Assembly (NCBI GenBank): GCA_052145115.1 | Contig: JBKQPG010000017.1 | Location: forward strand, 1 to 64,000 | DNA: 64,000 nucleotides | DNA from: CAIVVT01 sp052145115 | Lineage (GTDB): Bacteria; Acidobacteriota; Terriglobia; Bryobacterales; Bryobacteraceae | Direction: 5' to 3' | Shown: piece by piece, positions 39,192 through 47,929 of the stretch | Position numbering within the stretch: position 1 is the stretch's first letter | Layout: each line of letters starts with the position of its first letter | Notes under the pieces: generated by a model | Seen by the model: only the letters and a program-made list of their open reading frames with translations | Databases searched by the model: none | Told to the model about the DNA's origin: nothing | Made by a program: the position numbers and the translations under genes

Positions 39192-40601
39192 ATGACCCGT
39201 CCTCGCACTATCATTGAGAAGCTCTGGGATGCGCACGTCGTCTCCCAAGCGGCGGATGCCCCGGCGCTGCTGTACATCGACCTACATCTGGTGCATGAAG
39301 TGACCTCGCCGCAGGCCTTCGACGGCCTGCGCCAGCGCGGCCTGAAAGTCCGCCGGCCCGACTTGACCATCGCCACCTGCGACCACTCGACCCCCACCGC
39401 GCCGAAGTCGATGCCAATCCTGGACCAAATCGCGCTGGCGCAGATCAAACAACTCTCCGCCAACTGCGCCGAGTTTGGCATTCCACTGTTCGACTACTTC
39501 AGCGACAAACAGGGCATCGTGCACATCATCGGCCCCGAAAACGGCCTCACGCAGCCAGGCATGACCGTGGTCTGCGGCGACTCGCACACCGCCACGCACG
39601 GCGCCTTCGGCGCGCTGGCGTTCGGCATCGGCACCAGCGAAGTAGAACACGTCCTGGCTACGCAATGCCTGCTGCAGCGCCCCTCGCGCAGCTTCGCGGT
39701 GCGGGTGGGCGGCGCGTTGCGCCCGGGCGTCACGGCCAAGGACATCATCCTGGCCCTCATCGCCAAGGTCGGCATTGGCGGGGGGACGGGATGCGTTTTC
39801 GAATACTCCGGGCCGGCCATCCGCGCTCTGTCGATGGACGAGCGCATGACGGTGTGCAACATGTCGATCGAGGCGGGCGCCAGGGCGGGCCTGATCGCGC
39901 CCGATGACACAACCTATAACTACCTGCACGGCAAGCCCTTCGCGCCCCAGAACGGAGCTTGGGACGCAGCTGTCGCCCGCTGGCGTTTATTGCCCACCGA
40001 CGACGGCGCGAGTTACGACCATGAGCTGGCGTTGGACGCTTCAGCGCTGGAACCGATGATCACCTTCGGCAACAATCCGGGCATGGGCATGGCGATTACC
40101 GGCCGGGTGCCGGAGCCGGCCGCGGCGGGCGACGCGATGGAGCGGGAAACACTCTCCAAGGCGCTTCGATACATGGATCTGACGCCTGGAAGGCCGCTCC
40201 TGGGCCACCCCGTCGACGTGGTTTTCATCGGCAGTTGCACTAACTCGCGGATGCCCGACCTGCGGGCCGCTGCCTCGATTCTGAAGGGCCGGAAAGTCAA
40301 CCCGAAAGTGCGCGTTCTGGTGGTTCCGGGCTCGCAGCCGATCAAACGCCAGGCCGAGGCCGAGGGGCTCGACCGCATCTTCCGGGAGGCCGGCGCGGAG
40401 TGGCGCGAAGCCGGCTGCTCGATGTGTATCGCGATGAATGGAGACCAGTTGCAGCCCGGCCAGTACAGCGTCTCGACCTCCAATCGCAATTTCGAGGGAC
40501 GCCAGGGCAAGGGCGGGCGCACATTCCTGGCGAGCCCGCTGACTGCGGCCGCCGCCGCCGTGACGGGCGTGGTGACGGACCCGCGGACGCTGATCGGCTA
40601 G
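39192..40601 (+). CDS. leuC: 3-isopropylmalate dehydratase large subunit
   Basis: This 469-residue aconitase-family subunit isomerises 2- to 3-isopropylmalate together with LeuD. The [4Fe-4S] cysteines are in FIGSCTNSRM and GCSMCIAMNGD. Other aconitase motifs are VCGDSHTATHGAFGALAFG and STSNRNFEGRQG. Length is normal. It starts 29 bp after leuB and is followed by leuD after 13 bp. Confidence 0.97.
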   Translation: MTRPRTIIEKLWDAHVVSQAADAPALLYIDLHLVHEVTSPQAFDGLRQRGLKVRRPDLTIATCDHSTPTAPKSMPILDQIALAQIKQLSANCAEFGIPLFDYFSDKQGIVHIIGPENGLTQPGMTVVCGDSHTATHGAFGALAFGIGTSEVEHVLATQCLLQRPSRSFAVRVGGALRPGVTAKDIILALIAKVGIGGGTGCVFEYSGPAIRALSMDERMTVCNMSIEAGARAGLIAPDDTTYNYLHGKPFAPQNGAWDAAVARWRLLPTDDGASYDHELALDASALEPMITFGNNPGMGMAITGRVPEPAAAGDAMERETLSKALRYMDLTPGRPLLGHPVDVVFIGSCTNSRMPDLRAAASILKGRKVNPKVRVLVVPGSQPIKRQAEAEGLDRIFREAGAEWREAGCSMCIAMNGDQLQPGQYSVSTSNRNFEGRQGKGGRTFLASPLTAAAAAVTGVVTDPRTLIG

Positions 40602-40614
40602 AAAGGAAACGGCA

Positions 40615-41220
40615 ATGGAGAAGTTCACCGCATTCGAGAGCAAGGTCGTCGTTTTCCCGGTCGACAACATCGACACGGACCAGATCATTCCGGCCCGTTT
40701 CCTGAAGACGATTTCCAAGGCCGGCCTGGGCGACCAACTGTTCTACGACTATCGCTACGACGCCGAAGGCAAGCCGAAGCCGGAGTTCATCTTGAACCAG
40801 CCGGCGGCGCGGGAGTGCCAGGTGCTGCTCGCCGGAGACAACTTCGGCTGCGGGTCGTCGCGCGAGCACGCCCCGTGGGCGCTGACGCAGTACGGATTCA
40901 AGGCAGTCATCTCGACCAGCTTCGCCGACATCTTCAAGAACAACTCGCTGAAGAATGGCCTGCTGCCGGTCGTCGTCCCGCGCGAGGTGCACGCCAAGCT
41001 CCTCGCCGCTGGCGCGGACGCCACCGTGAAGATCGACCTCGCCTCGCAGACGCTGGCCTTCGGCGCGGGCGAGAAGTGCGAGTTCCCGGTGGATCCGTTC
41101 TCGAAAGCCTGCCTGCTGGAAGGCGTCGACGAACTGGGCTACATCCTGCGCCAGACCGGCACCATCGCGACCTACGAGGCGCAGCGGGAATCAACCTTAT
41201 CCACCCTCGCCGGGGCCTGA
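40615..41220 (+). CDS. leuD: 3-isopropylmalate dehydratase small subunit
   Basis: This 201-residue swivelling-domain partner of LeuC has the characteristic DNIDTDQIIPARFLK, NFGCGSSREHAPWAL and FADIFKNNSLKNGLLP segments. AGAAAGGAAACGGCA before the ATG gives a strong ribosome site. It is the last gene of the leuABCD operon. Confidence 0.97.
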   Translation: MEKFTAFESKVVVFPVDNIDTDQIIPARFLKTISKAGLGDQLFYDYRYDAEGKPKPEFILNQPAARECQVLLAGDNFGCGSSREHAPWALTQYGFKAVISTSFADIFKNNSLKNGLLPVVVPREVHAKLLAAGADATVKIDLASQTLAFGAGEKCEFPVDPFSKACLLEGVDELGYILRQTGTIATYEAQRESTLSTLAGA

Positions 41221-41327
41221 GAGCGGCGCGGCGAGCAGCGCGCGAGTACCGGGCGCGGACCGGCAAACGGTAAGGCGCGCCGGCCAGTGAGCACCCCAAT
41301 GTTTGCAGTCTTCCGTTGAGGATTGAC

Positions 41328-42191
41328 TCACAGTCCCGGTTCGGAGCTCTGCGACATCTCCTTGAGGTTGAATTTGGTCTTGATGGCCATCGGGCCCATC
41401 GAGGTCTGGAAGCTCAGTTCCTCGGTGCTGTTGTCCAGCGCCAGGGAGCGTGGGAACAGGAACAGGCGCATGCGTCCCGAGGACCCCTGGACCGACTCGA
41501 CGCGCTCGGGAGCGACGGGCTGGCCATTGTGGGTCAGGGAAGTGGCCTGAATCATGCGCGCGTCCATGGCCTTGCGGCGAGTCTCGATCTGCTCGGGAGT
41601 CTGGTTCTGATTCTGACCGCCCCAGCCGCCTTCGCCGCCCTCACCGCCTTCGCCGCCCTGCCGGCCACGGCGCCCGGGGCCCATGGTGGTGACGGAGACG
41701 ATGTAGTAATCCTTGGAGAAACCGGCCACGGCGTCGTTGAATTCCTTCGACTCGGAGCGGGCTTCTGCATCGCGCACCAGCGGGGCGCTCTCCCAGCGGA
41801 CAGTTGCCATGGGCGTGTTACCGCCCTGGTCGCCGCCCATGCCGCCGCCGCGGCCGTAACCGCCTCCGCCACCCATCCCGCCGCCGCCGCGGCCACCCAT
41901 GCCACCACCGCCTCCGCCGTAGCCGCCGCCACCGCCGCTGTAGCCGCCGCTACCGTTACCCATACCAGCGGTGCCACTCATATCGGGGCCGCCACCACCA
42001 CCGCGGCCGCCGCGCCCGGCGCTGTTGGCGTCAAACTGCAGCGGGACGAGCTTGGACCAGGGCGACTTGTTGAGGAACTTCTGCAGATCCTTATCCGACC
42101 AATCGGCAGGCTTCTTGTCCTTCCAGGGATCGCCCGCCCAAACGATGGCGGCCAGCGCCAGGCCGCCGAAAACTAGTAGGGAAGCTCTCAT
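41328..42191 (-). CDS. Secreted glycine-rich protein with SPW core
   Basis: This 287-residue protein has a signal peptide (1-19, cut near VWAGDP), a short conserved core DPWKDKKPADWSDKDLQ followed by LNKSPW, then a glycine-rich low-complexity stretch (about 59-124) and a folded C-terminal half. A second Gly-rich insert follows SVTTMGPG. Acidobacterial genomes contain many secreted proteins with this WSDKDLQKxLNxSPW-type core, function unknown. ATG 42191 is chosen for its AAGGAG ribosome site and signal peptide. It is convergent with leuD. The Gly-rich tract differs from phase-variable repeats in that codons vary. Confidence 0.72.
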   Translation of the reverse strand: MRASLLVFGGLALAAIVWAGDPWKDKKPADWSDKDLQKFLNKSPWSKLVPLQFDANSAGRGGRGGGGGPDMSGTAGMGNGSGGYSGGGGGYGGGGGGMGGRGGGGMGGGGGYGRGGGMGGDQGGNTPMATVRWESAPLVRDAEARSESKEFNDAVAGFSKDYYIVSVTTMGPGRRGRQGGEGGEGGEGGWGGQNQNQTPEQIETRRKAMDARMIQATSLTHNGQPVAPERVESVQGSSGRMRLFLFPRSLALDNSTEELSFQTSMGPMAIKTKFNLKEMSQSSEPGL

Positions 42192-42303
42192 CGGATTCTC
42201 CTTTTCCATGCGGCTGTCGGGGCCGCAAGCAGACACGGTTCTCCTATTGTCACTCACTAGCGACGAACAAGACGGGGCGCAAGTTACCGCGAAGACCGCG
42301 CGT

Positions 42304-43506
42304 TCAGGCGCCGAAGACGGAGGCGATGGCCTGGAGGTAGGCCAGGCCGTTTTCGGTGTCCGGCTCCAGGTAGCTGCCCTCGGTCCACTCGTTCCAGGCG
42401 TTGAGGGTTAGAATCTTCGCGTCGTCCTTTGAACCCTGCGCTGGGCGGGAATCCAGAAACTCCTTGGCCGAGCGCAGAGCGTCGTGGAAGGCGGCCGGAG
42501 TGTTGCCCTTCAGGACCGGCGTAAAGGGGTAGCCGGAGTTGTCGAAGCGGTCAGTCTGGCAGGTGCGCGGGCTGGAGTCCCAGCCCATGGTGACGTTGGG
42601 ATGGAAGGGCAGGCCGAACTCGGAGTTGGCCTGGCGCCAGTAGCGCACGGCGTCAGCGGCCACGTCGCGGTAGTCCGTCTCCGGGAAGTTGCGCAACTGG
42701 GTGTGCTGGACCCAGACGTAGCAGGTCACGCTGTCGAAACCCAGATAGCTCAACAACTCGCGCCGGTTGTGATAGGCCGTCTCCGCAGGCGGGACCTGCA
42801 GTCCAGCGGCCACCGCGTTGAGGTGCAGACCGTCGAAGCCGGCGGCGTGGACCTTCTCACGGAAGCGCGCCAGCGCCGCCCGCGCCGGCTCGGCGCCGCC
42901 CAGCCCTGCGGCGAAATGCCATGCTTCATAGATTGAGAAATAGGGCCTGGCGTCGATGCGCCAGTGCGCAGGGTGGCTGAAGTAGCGCTCGATAATCAGG
43001 TCGGTAATGCGGTCGAAAGTGGCGGCCGTGACCGCGCCGGGAAATTGCAAAGGCGCGGGCTCGGCGCGCTTGGCGGGCTGGATGTCGAGCCAGTCGTGGT
43101 TGGCCCACATCAGGGCGAACTGCAGGCGGTGATTGTTGGCGGCCTTGAGGAAGCCTTCGTCCAGGCAGCGGTTGAGGAACGGCCCGTCGTAGTAATACCA
43201 GTCGAAGAGCCAGTGGTTCAAGGCATGGTCGGCGGCGGCGTCGATCTTTTTGGCCATGACACGCGGGTCGGCCTCGTCCTCGTAGCCCCACAGCGGGCGC
43301 TTGGGCTGGCGGTGGCCGGGGTAGCGGGGCTGCGCCGCGCGCACCAGCTCCCATTCGGTCCAGCCCGGGCCGTGCACCTTCTCGTTGCGCGGATCGACGT
43401 GGTAGTTGGGGAAATAGTAGGCGCCGACTTGGTAGGCCGGATCGCGCTGGCCGGGGATCAGCGCGGGCGCGGCGGCGGTGGCGGCCAGGAATTCACGCCG
43501 GTTCAT
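42304..43506 (-). CDS. Tat-exported WbsX/GH99-like domain protein
   Basis: This 400-residue protein has a Tat leader (MNRREFLAATAAAPAL) and a TIM-barrel domain of the WbsX/GH99-like family: VGAYYFPNYH at strand 1, HGPGWTEWELVRAAQPR, FDWYYYDGPFL, MWANHDW and the C-terminal NAWNEWTEGSYLEP. Family members have been named glycosyltransferases, but the fold and the conserved acidic residues fit endo-acting glycoside hydrolases (GH99/GH71 relatives). Function is inferred only. Its start overlaps the 94-residue gene upstream by 14 bp, so the two are probably co-expressed. Confidence 0.83.
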   Translation of the reverse strand: MNRREFLAATAAAPALIPGQRDPAYQVGAYYFPNYHVDPRNEKVHGPGWTEWELVRAAQPRYPGHRQPKRPLWGYEDEADPRVMAKKIDAAADHALNHWLFDWYYYDGPFLNRCLDEGFLKAANNHRLQFALMWANHDWLDIQPAKRAEPAPLQFPGAVTAATFDRITDLIIERYFSHPAHWRIDARPYFSIYEAWHFAAGLGGAEPARAALARFREKVHAAGFDGLHLNAVAAGLQVPPAETAYHNRRELLSYLGFDSVTCYVWVQHTQLRNFPETDYRDVAADAVRYWRQANSEFGLPFHPNVTMGWDSSPRTCQTDRFDNSGYPFTPVLKGNTPAAFHDALRSAKEFLDSRPAQGSKDDAKILTLNAWNEWTEGSYLEPDTENGLAYLQAIASVFGA

Positions 43507-43777
43507 GGTGCTCCTCCGGGGCCTTTTCGTAGGGCTTGAAACCGTGTTGCGTCAGCAGCTCGCGGCACGGGGCCTCGGCCGCGGGCGGCACGTAGAAGAA
43601 TGCGCCGACGCGCTCGCTGACAAAGACGAAGCCGCCGCGGTAGGTGTCGGTTTCGACCAGGTAATCGAAACCGGCGGCGGTGAGCAGATCCTCGAGGCGC
43701 TGGGCTTCCTTGAGGCGTTTGGCGATATAGACCAGCGCCAGTTCCTGACGGACAAAGGCCTCGTCCTGACGGCGCAT
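43493..43777 (-). CDS. Small DUF2007-like protein
   Basis: This 94-residue soluble protein resembles the small DUF2007-like putative signalling proteins: LVYIAKRLKEAQRLEDLLTAAGFDYLVETD, then a beta-hairpin and YVPPAAEAPCRELLTQHGF. It probably folds as an alpha-beta unit. No catalytic residues are evident. It overlaps the start of the WbsX-like gene by 14 bp. Confidence 0.7.
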   Translation of the reverse strand: MRRQDEAFVRQELALVYIAKRLKEAQRLEDLLTAAGFDYLVETDTYRGGFVFVSERVGAFFYVPPAAEAPCRELLTQHGFKPYEKAPEEHHEPA

Positions 43778-43899
43778 GCTGTTCAGAGCCTACCAGGATT
43801 GAAACGGCTCCTGCCCAGGTCCGGCCCCGGACAGGCACGGCCGCGCGCGCGGGGAGAATTCCCCTGCGCGCGGGCACCTCTCTTAGTAGAGCGAACAGG

Positions 43900-45063
43900 A
43901 TGACGGCGGAGATTGCGATACGCACGGAAGAGCAGATTCTGCACTGGCTGGCGCTGGCGCTGGCGCCGGGACTGGGGCCGCGCAAATGCCGGGAATTGCT
44001 GGAGCATTATGGCACGCCGGAGGCGATCTTCCGGGCCTCGGCCAGCGAATTGACGGCCTTCGGGCTGCACAGCGCGACGGCGCGCAATATCGCCAGCGGC
44101 GTGGGGTTCGAATCGGCCGCGGCGCAGCATGAACGGCTGAAGAAGACCGGCTCGACGCTGATTCCGGCCGACGATCCGTTATACCCTCCGCGGCTGCTGG
44201 AGATCTACGATCCGCCGGCCGCGCTGTTCGCCAAGGGGCGCCTCGAGTTGCTGCAGACAGTGATGGTGGCCGTGATCGGCAGCCGGCAGGCGTCGCCCTA
44301 CGGGAAAGCGGTGGCACAGAAGCTGGCCGGGGAGATGTGCGCGGCGGGCGTCACGGTGATCAGCGGGATGGCGCGAGGCATCGACACGGCGGCGCACGAG
44401 GCGGCGCTGCAGGCGCAGGGCGGGACGGTGGCGGTGTTCGGCTGCGGGCTGGACGTGATTTATCCGACCGAGAACCGCAAGCTGGCGGCGCGGATGGCCA
44501 CCGATGGGCTGCTGCTGAGCGAGTACCCGTTCGGGACGCCGGCCTACCCGCCGAATTTCCCAGTGCGGAACCGGCTGATCAGCGGGCTGTCATCGGGCGT
44601 CGTGGTGGTGGAAGGCGCGCAGTACAGCGGGTCGGCGGTGACCGCGCGGCTGGCGCTGGACCAGGGACGGGAAGTCTTCGCCGTGCCGGGCAATATCACT
44701 TCGGCCACCAGCTACGGGCCAAACGTGTTGATCCGGCAGGGGGCGCGGCTGGTGATTCAAAGCTCCGATATTCTGGACGAGCTGCCGGAGGAGGCGCGGG
44801 TGCAACTGGCGGCGGCCAGAAAGAAGGGCGGGGCCGAGCCGGTGCAGCGCGTGCTGGCCTACGGTGAAGCGCCGGCCGCGACCAAGGAACTGGCCAAGCT
44901 GGTGGTGAAGAAACTGCGCCCGGACACGCCCATGCCGCTGGACGAACTGCTGGAGTCACTCAATGGCGCGAGCGCGTCGGAGACCATCGCCGTGCTGTTC
45001 GAGCTGGAGCTGATGGGCCTGGTGCGGCAGTTGCCGGGCAAGAGCTACATCCTGGTGTGGTGA
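43900..45063 (+). CDS. dprA: DNA processing protein DprA (Smf)
   Basis: This 387-residue DprA loads RecA on incoming single-stranded DNA during transformation. It has an N-terminal SAM-like domain (about 10-75, LAPGLGPRKCRELLEHYG), a Rossmann-like DprA domain (about 85-295) with VAVIGSRQASPYG, SGMARGIDTAAHEAAL, VFGCGLDVIYP, FPVRNRLISGLS and AVPGNITSATSYGPN, and a C-terminal winged-helix (about 315-385). Domain order and length are normal. It is divergent from the small gene at 43777. Confidence 0.96.
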   Translation: MTAEIAIRTEEQILHWLALALAPGLGPRKCRELLEHYGTPEAIFRASASELTAFGLHSATARNIASGVGFESAAAQHERLKKTGSTLIPADDPLYPPRLLEIYDPPAALFAKGRLELLQTVMVAVIGSRQASPYGKAVAQKLAGEMCAAGVTVISGMARGIDTAAHEAALQAQGGTVAVFGCGLDVIYPTENRKLAARMATDGLLLSEYPFGTPAYPPNFPVRNRLISGLSSGVVVVEGAQYSGSAVTARLALDQGREVFAVPGNITSATSYGPNVLIRQGARLVIQSSDILDELPEEARVQLAAARKKGGAEPVQRVLAYGEAPAATKELAKLVVKKLRPDTPMPLDELLESLNGASASETIAVLFELELMGLVRQLPGKSYILVW

Positions 45064-45094
45064 GCGGGCGGCGAGCGGTCATCCGGAAGCGGAG

Positions 45095-45238
45095 TCCGCT
45101 CAGGCTGAGCGGATTCCTAACTGAGAATAAACGACTTACTGGCCAAAACCCGCTCACGCTGAGCGGGTGCGGCCGGCAGGCTGTCATTTGCCGCGCAGAT
45201 GGAAGGTGAGGGAGGCGGCGCTCGCTGCAGGCGAGCGG
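45095..45238. repeat. Three palindromes between convergent genes
   Basis: TCCGCTCA-GGC-TGAGCGGA (45095-45113) and ACCCGCTCA-CGC-TGAGCGGGT (45148-45168) share the core CGCTCA/TGAGCG. A third hairpin with GCTCGC/GCGAGC arms lies near 45222-45238. They sit between the stops of dprA and the PDZ gene, where they could act as bidirectional terminators or REP-like elements. No T-run follows. Confidence 0.6.
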
Positions 45239-45246
45239 CTTGTCCC

Positions 45247-46080
45247 TCAATCCCGAAGGCAGGGTAAATCTGTGTCTGTCGCCCAGATCGGTACAATCTG
45301 ATCGTCGACAAAACGCTTGCCGTTCCGGCGAGCCACATCCCCCGCCTTTTCGAGATGGATTTCAAAAGTCCTGCTTGAACCGAGGCGGTCGATTTGCAGG
45401 TGCATTGTGGCTGGCCGCGTGGCCGAAAACAGCTGTTCGAGTTCGGAGGGTGTCTTCCCCGCGACGGGCGTGTCATTCACGGACAATAAGACATCTCCCC
45501 AATGGAGGCCCGCCTTCGACGCCGGTCCGTCCTCAATCCCGCCGACCGTCACTTGCGGAGGATCGCGGAGGACGAAGATCTCGAAGCCAGCGTAGAACAG
45601 CTCAGGCCTCGCTGGGTAGTGAGTTGGAAATACGCGGGCGAGGCATCGCTGACCATCGAAAGCCAGCATGCGATCCACCTCCGCCTGTGTGGTATCGAGC
45701 GGAACGATGGCGCCGGAGAGAGCCTTCATCCCGTTTTTCGCGAGGATCGAGGATCGCTTTTCGAATTCGGAGATCACCTCAATCTCCTTGCCGCCGTGCG
45801 AGATCGTCAAAGCAACGGGTGTTGGAGCGCTTGACCGCAACAGTCGGCCGGCCTCGCCAGGCTCACGGACACGCACGCCACCCACTGCCATCAATCGATC
45901 GCCGGGGTGAATGCCCGCGCGTTCCGCCGGAGAACCGGAACTGACTCCACCAATGAAGACCGGACATCCTTTGCCGCTGAGCAGTGTGATCCCCGTCGAG
46001 TAGGGGTCCGCCGGCTGTTGCGCGACCAGTGCCGCGGCAACACCCAGGACGATCGAGCCTGCAAGGAGAATCCTTCCCAA
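45247..46080 (-). CDS. Secreted double-PDZ protein
   Basis: This 277-residue protein has a signal peptide (1-20) and two PDZ domains, about 44-105 (GGVSSGSPAERAGIHPGDRLMAV) and about 180-260 (GGIEDGPASKAGLHWGDVLLSV). No protease domain, catalytic serine or HExxH motif is present, so it is probably an adaptor or scaffold outside the inner membrane. The TTG start (46080) has GGGAGGCG seven bases before it. Base composition is a little less GC-rich than the surrounding core genes. Confidence 0.8.
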   Translation of the reverse strand: MGRILLAGSIVLGVAAALVAQQPADPYSTGITLLSGKGCPVFIGGVSSGSPAERAGIHPGDRLMAVGGVRVREPGEAGRLLRSSAPTPVALTISHGGKEIEVISEFEKRSSILAKNGMKALSGAIVPLDTTQAEVDRMLAFDGQRCLARVFPTHYPARPELFYAGFEIFVLRDPPQVTVGGIEDGPASKAGLHWGDVLLSVNDTPVAGKTPSELEQLFSATRPATMHLQIDRLGSSRTFEIHLEKAGDVARRNGKRFVDDQIVPIWATDTDLPCLRD

Positions 46081-46337
46081 AACCCGCCTCCCTGTGCCCT
46101 ATTATCTTCTTACCGGGGTGCGCAGTGCGGACGATTTCGGGTTGGTGATGAATCCCTCGGGAGAGGACCCACTACTGCTGCCGCTCACTTGCGGCGCAGG
46201 CGAAAGGTCAGGCCGGAGCAGGCGGGCGCAAGGGCGCGGAGCATTCGATCGCGGCTGAAGCCCCGGCTCGAATCTTCCGCGCCCTCGCTGCCGGCCTACT
46301 GCCAGATGAGTCGTCAGACATGGCGTGCCTTTCGTGA

Positions 46338-46583
46338 TTACACATGCAGGCCGAAGAAACCGGCCTGGCAAAACACCCGGTAGAAAACCAGCAGGAGCAT
46401 CACGATCAGATACGCCCGCAGGCTCATGAGAGACAGCTTCACGCTGAGCGTCATTTTCATCGGACCCAGAGCTGCGGTGTCGACCTTCGCCTCGGGGGCG
46501 TCATCGAGCGGATGAATCACCACCCAGCAATTGTCGTCCCGCAGCTCCTGGAGCTCCATTTTGTTCAGCAGCATGGTGGCCAT
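46338..46583 (-). CDS. Small C-tail-anchored membrane protein next to the NRAMP-like gene
   Basis: This 81-residue protein has a soluble N-terminal half (MELQELRDDNCWVVIHPLDD) and one C-terminal membrane helix (about 53-75, SLRAYLIVMLLLVFYRVF). AAAGGAGG before the ATG is a strong ribosome site. It starts 14 bp after the NRAMP-like stop and surely shares its transcript, so it may be a subunit or regulator of that transporter. No family recognised. Confidence 0.75.
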   Translation of the reverse strand: MATMLLNKMELQELRDDNCWVVIHPLDDAPEAKVDTAALGPMKMTLSVKLSLMSLRAYLIVMLLLVFYRVFCQAGFFGLHV

Positions 46584-46597
46584 GTTTCAGCCCTCCT

Positions 46598-47929
46598 TTA
46601 CGAAATCTTCGGAAACAGATTCGGCGCGGTGACCTGCGCCGCCAGGATCAGCGAAAGCGCGAACAGGACGATAATGATGGTCCAGTTCACGTAGTTGTTC
46701 CAGGGCTTGTTGGCGTAATCGCCCAGCAGCTCCCGGTCGTTCAACAACAGTTGCAGGAAGATGATCGCCGAGGGCAGAATCACTCCCGCCAGGACCTGCA
46801 CGCCCAGAATGATCAGTTGCAGCGGGGCGCGCGGAATCAGCACCAGGCCGGCCGCCGCGGCCACACACAGCGAGTAAACGAAGTAGAAGCCCTTGGCCTT
46901 GGAGAACGGAAGCTGCAGGCTGTGCGGCCAGCCCCGCACCTCGCCGTAGGCCCAGGCGCTGGAGAGCGAAATGGCCGTCGTGCCCAGCACCGCGGCGTTG
47001 ATCATCATCAGCAGAATGAGGTTTTTCACCAGCGGCCCCGCGAAGCTGCCGATATCGACGGCCATCTGCGCCGGATCGGTGAAATGGAAGCCGTGCACGT
47101 GTGAGGCGTTGCCGGCGATCATCATGCAAGCGGCGGCGGTGACCGTGACGCAGGCGCCCAGGAAGGTGTCCAGGCGCGCCATGCCGAGGTCGGCGAAGCG
47201 CAGCTTCTTATCGGCGATGCAACTCTGCTGGAAGAAGAGCTGCCACGGTGCGACGGTAGTGCCGACCACTGCGATCACCAGGAAGGTCAGGTCGGCGGTG
47301 ATGCCGCCCCCCGGCATGGACGGGAGGATCGAGTTGCGGGCCACCGCGCCCATATCCGGCCGCATCATGAAGGCGATATAAAACCAGGCCAGATCGAGCA
47401 GGCACAGGAAGACCACGGTCCGCTCCCAGCGCCGGTAGCTGCCCGTGACGGTGATCAGGATCAGCGCCGCGGCCGAAAGGGGTACGCCGAAGACCGGGTT
47501 TACGCCCATTTTGTTGAGCGCCAGGTCAATCGCAGCGAACTCGGTGACCAGCGTGAGGAAATTGACCAGTTCCAGGTCGACCAGCGAGAACAGGCCCCAC
47601 CAGTGGCCGAAACGCTGGTAGATCATGGCGGCGTGGCCCTTGCCGGTGGCGATGCCCAGGCGGACGACCATCTCCTGGATGAAATACGTGACTGGCAGCA
47701 GGAGCGCGACGACCCACAGCAGATGATTGCCATATTGGGCGCCGGCCTGGGAATAGGTGGAGACGGCGCCGGCGTCGTTGTCGGCGACCATGACGATCAG
47801 GCCCGGGCCGAAGACCACGAGGAAGGTGAGCAGGCGGTGCAGCCACTTGCTTCGAACGACCGTGCCGCGGACGGAGGGAGTCTCGACTTCCACTTCGTCC
47901 ACGGCCAATGGAATCAACTTGTTCGTCAT
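46598..47929 (-). CDS. NRAMP-family metal ion transporter with divergent binding site
   Basis: This 443-residue protein with about 11 membrane helices has the NRAMP (MntH/SLC11) fold. TM1 reads GPGLIVMVADNDAGAVST, where the canonical DPGN is DAGA. TM6 reads VVGTTVAPWQLFFQQS, where the canonical MPH is APW. TM3 keeps the Glu (TEFAAIDLALN). Loss of the Asn, Met and His ligands of MntH suggests a different ion, possibly Mg2+ as reported for NRAMP-related magnesium transporters, or an altered preference. ATG 47929 follows AAAGGAGGTG. The next gene, 14 bp on, encodes a small membrane protein. Confidence 0.88.
   Translation of the reverse strand: MTNKLIPLAVDEVEVETPSVRGTVVRSKWLHRLLTFLVVFGPGLIVMVADNDAGAVSTYSQAGAQYGNHLLWVVALLLPVTYFIQEMVVRLGIATGKGHAAMIYQRFGHWWGLFSLVDLELVNFLTLVTEFAAIDLALNKMGVNPVFGVPLSAAALILITVTGSYRRWERTVVFLCLLDLAWFYIAFMMRPDMGAVARNSILPSMPGGGITADLTFLVIAVVGTTVAPWQLFFQQSCIADKKLRFADLGMARLDTFLGACVTVTAAACMMIAGNASHVHGFHFTDPAQMAVDIGSFAGPLVKNLILLMMINAAVLGTTAISLSSAWAYGEVRGWPHSLQLPFSKAKGFYFVYSLCVAAAAGLVLIPRAPLQLIILGVQVLAGVILPSAIIFLQLLLNDRELLGDYANKPWNNYVNWTIIIVLFALSLILAAQVTAPNLFPKIS

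Noticed and set aside
41820..42020. Gly-rich tract considered as a simple DNA repeat or CRISPR-like array
   Set aside because: Units vary in length and codons, there are no spacers, and the frame is kept; it is protein low complexity.
41316..42176. Plus-strand frame with Ala/Thr repeats opposite the Gly-rich protein
   Set aside because: The minus strand has a signal peptide, a ribosome site and a conserved core; the plus-strand repeats are the complement of Gly codons.
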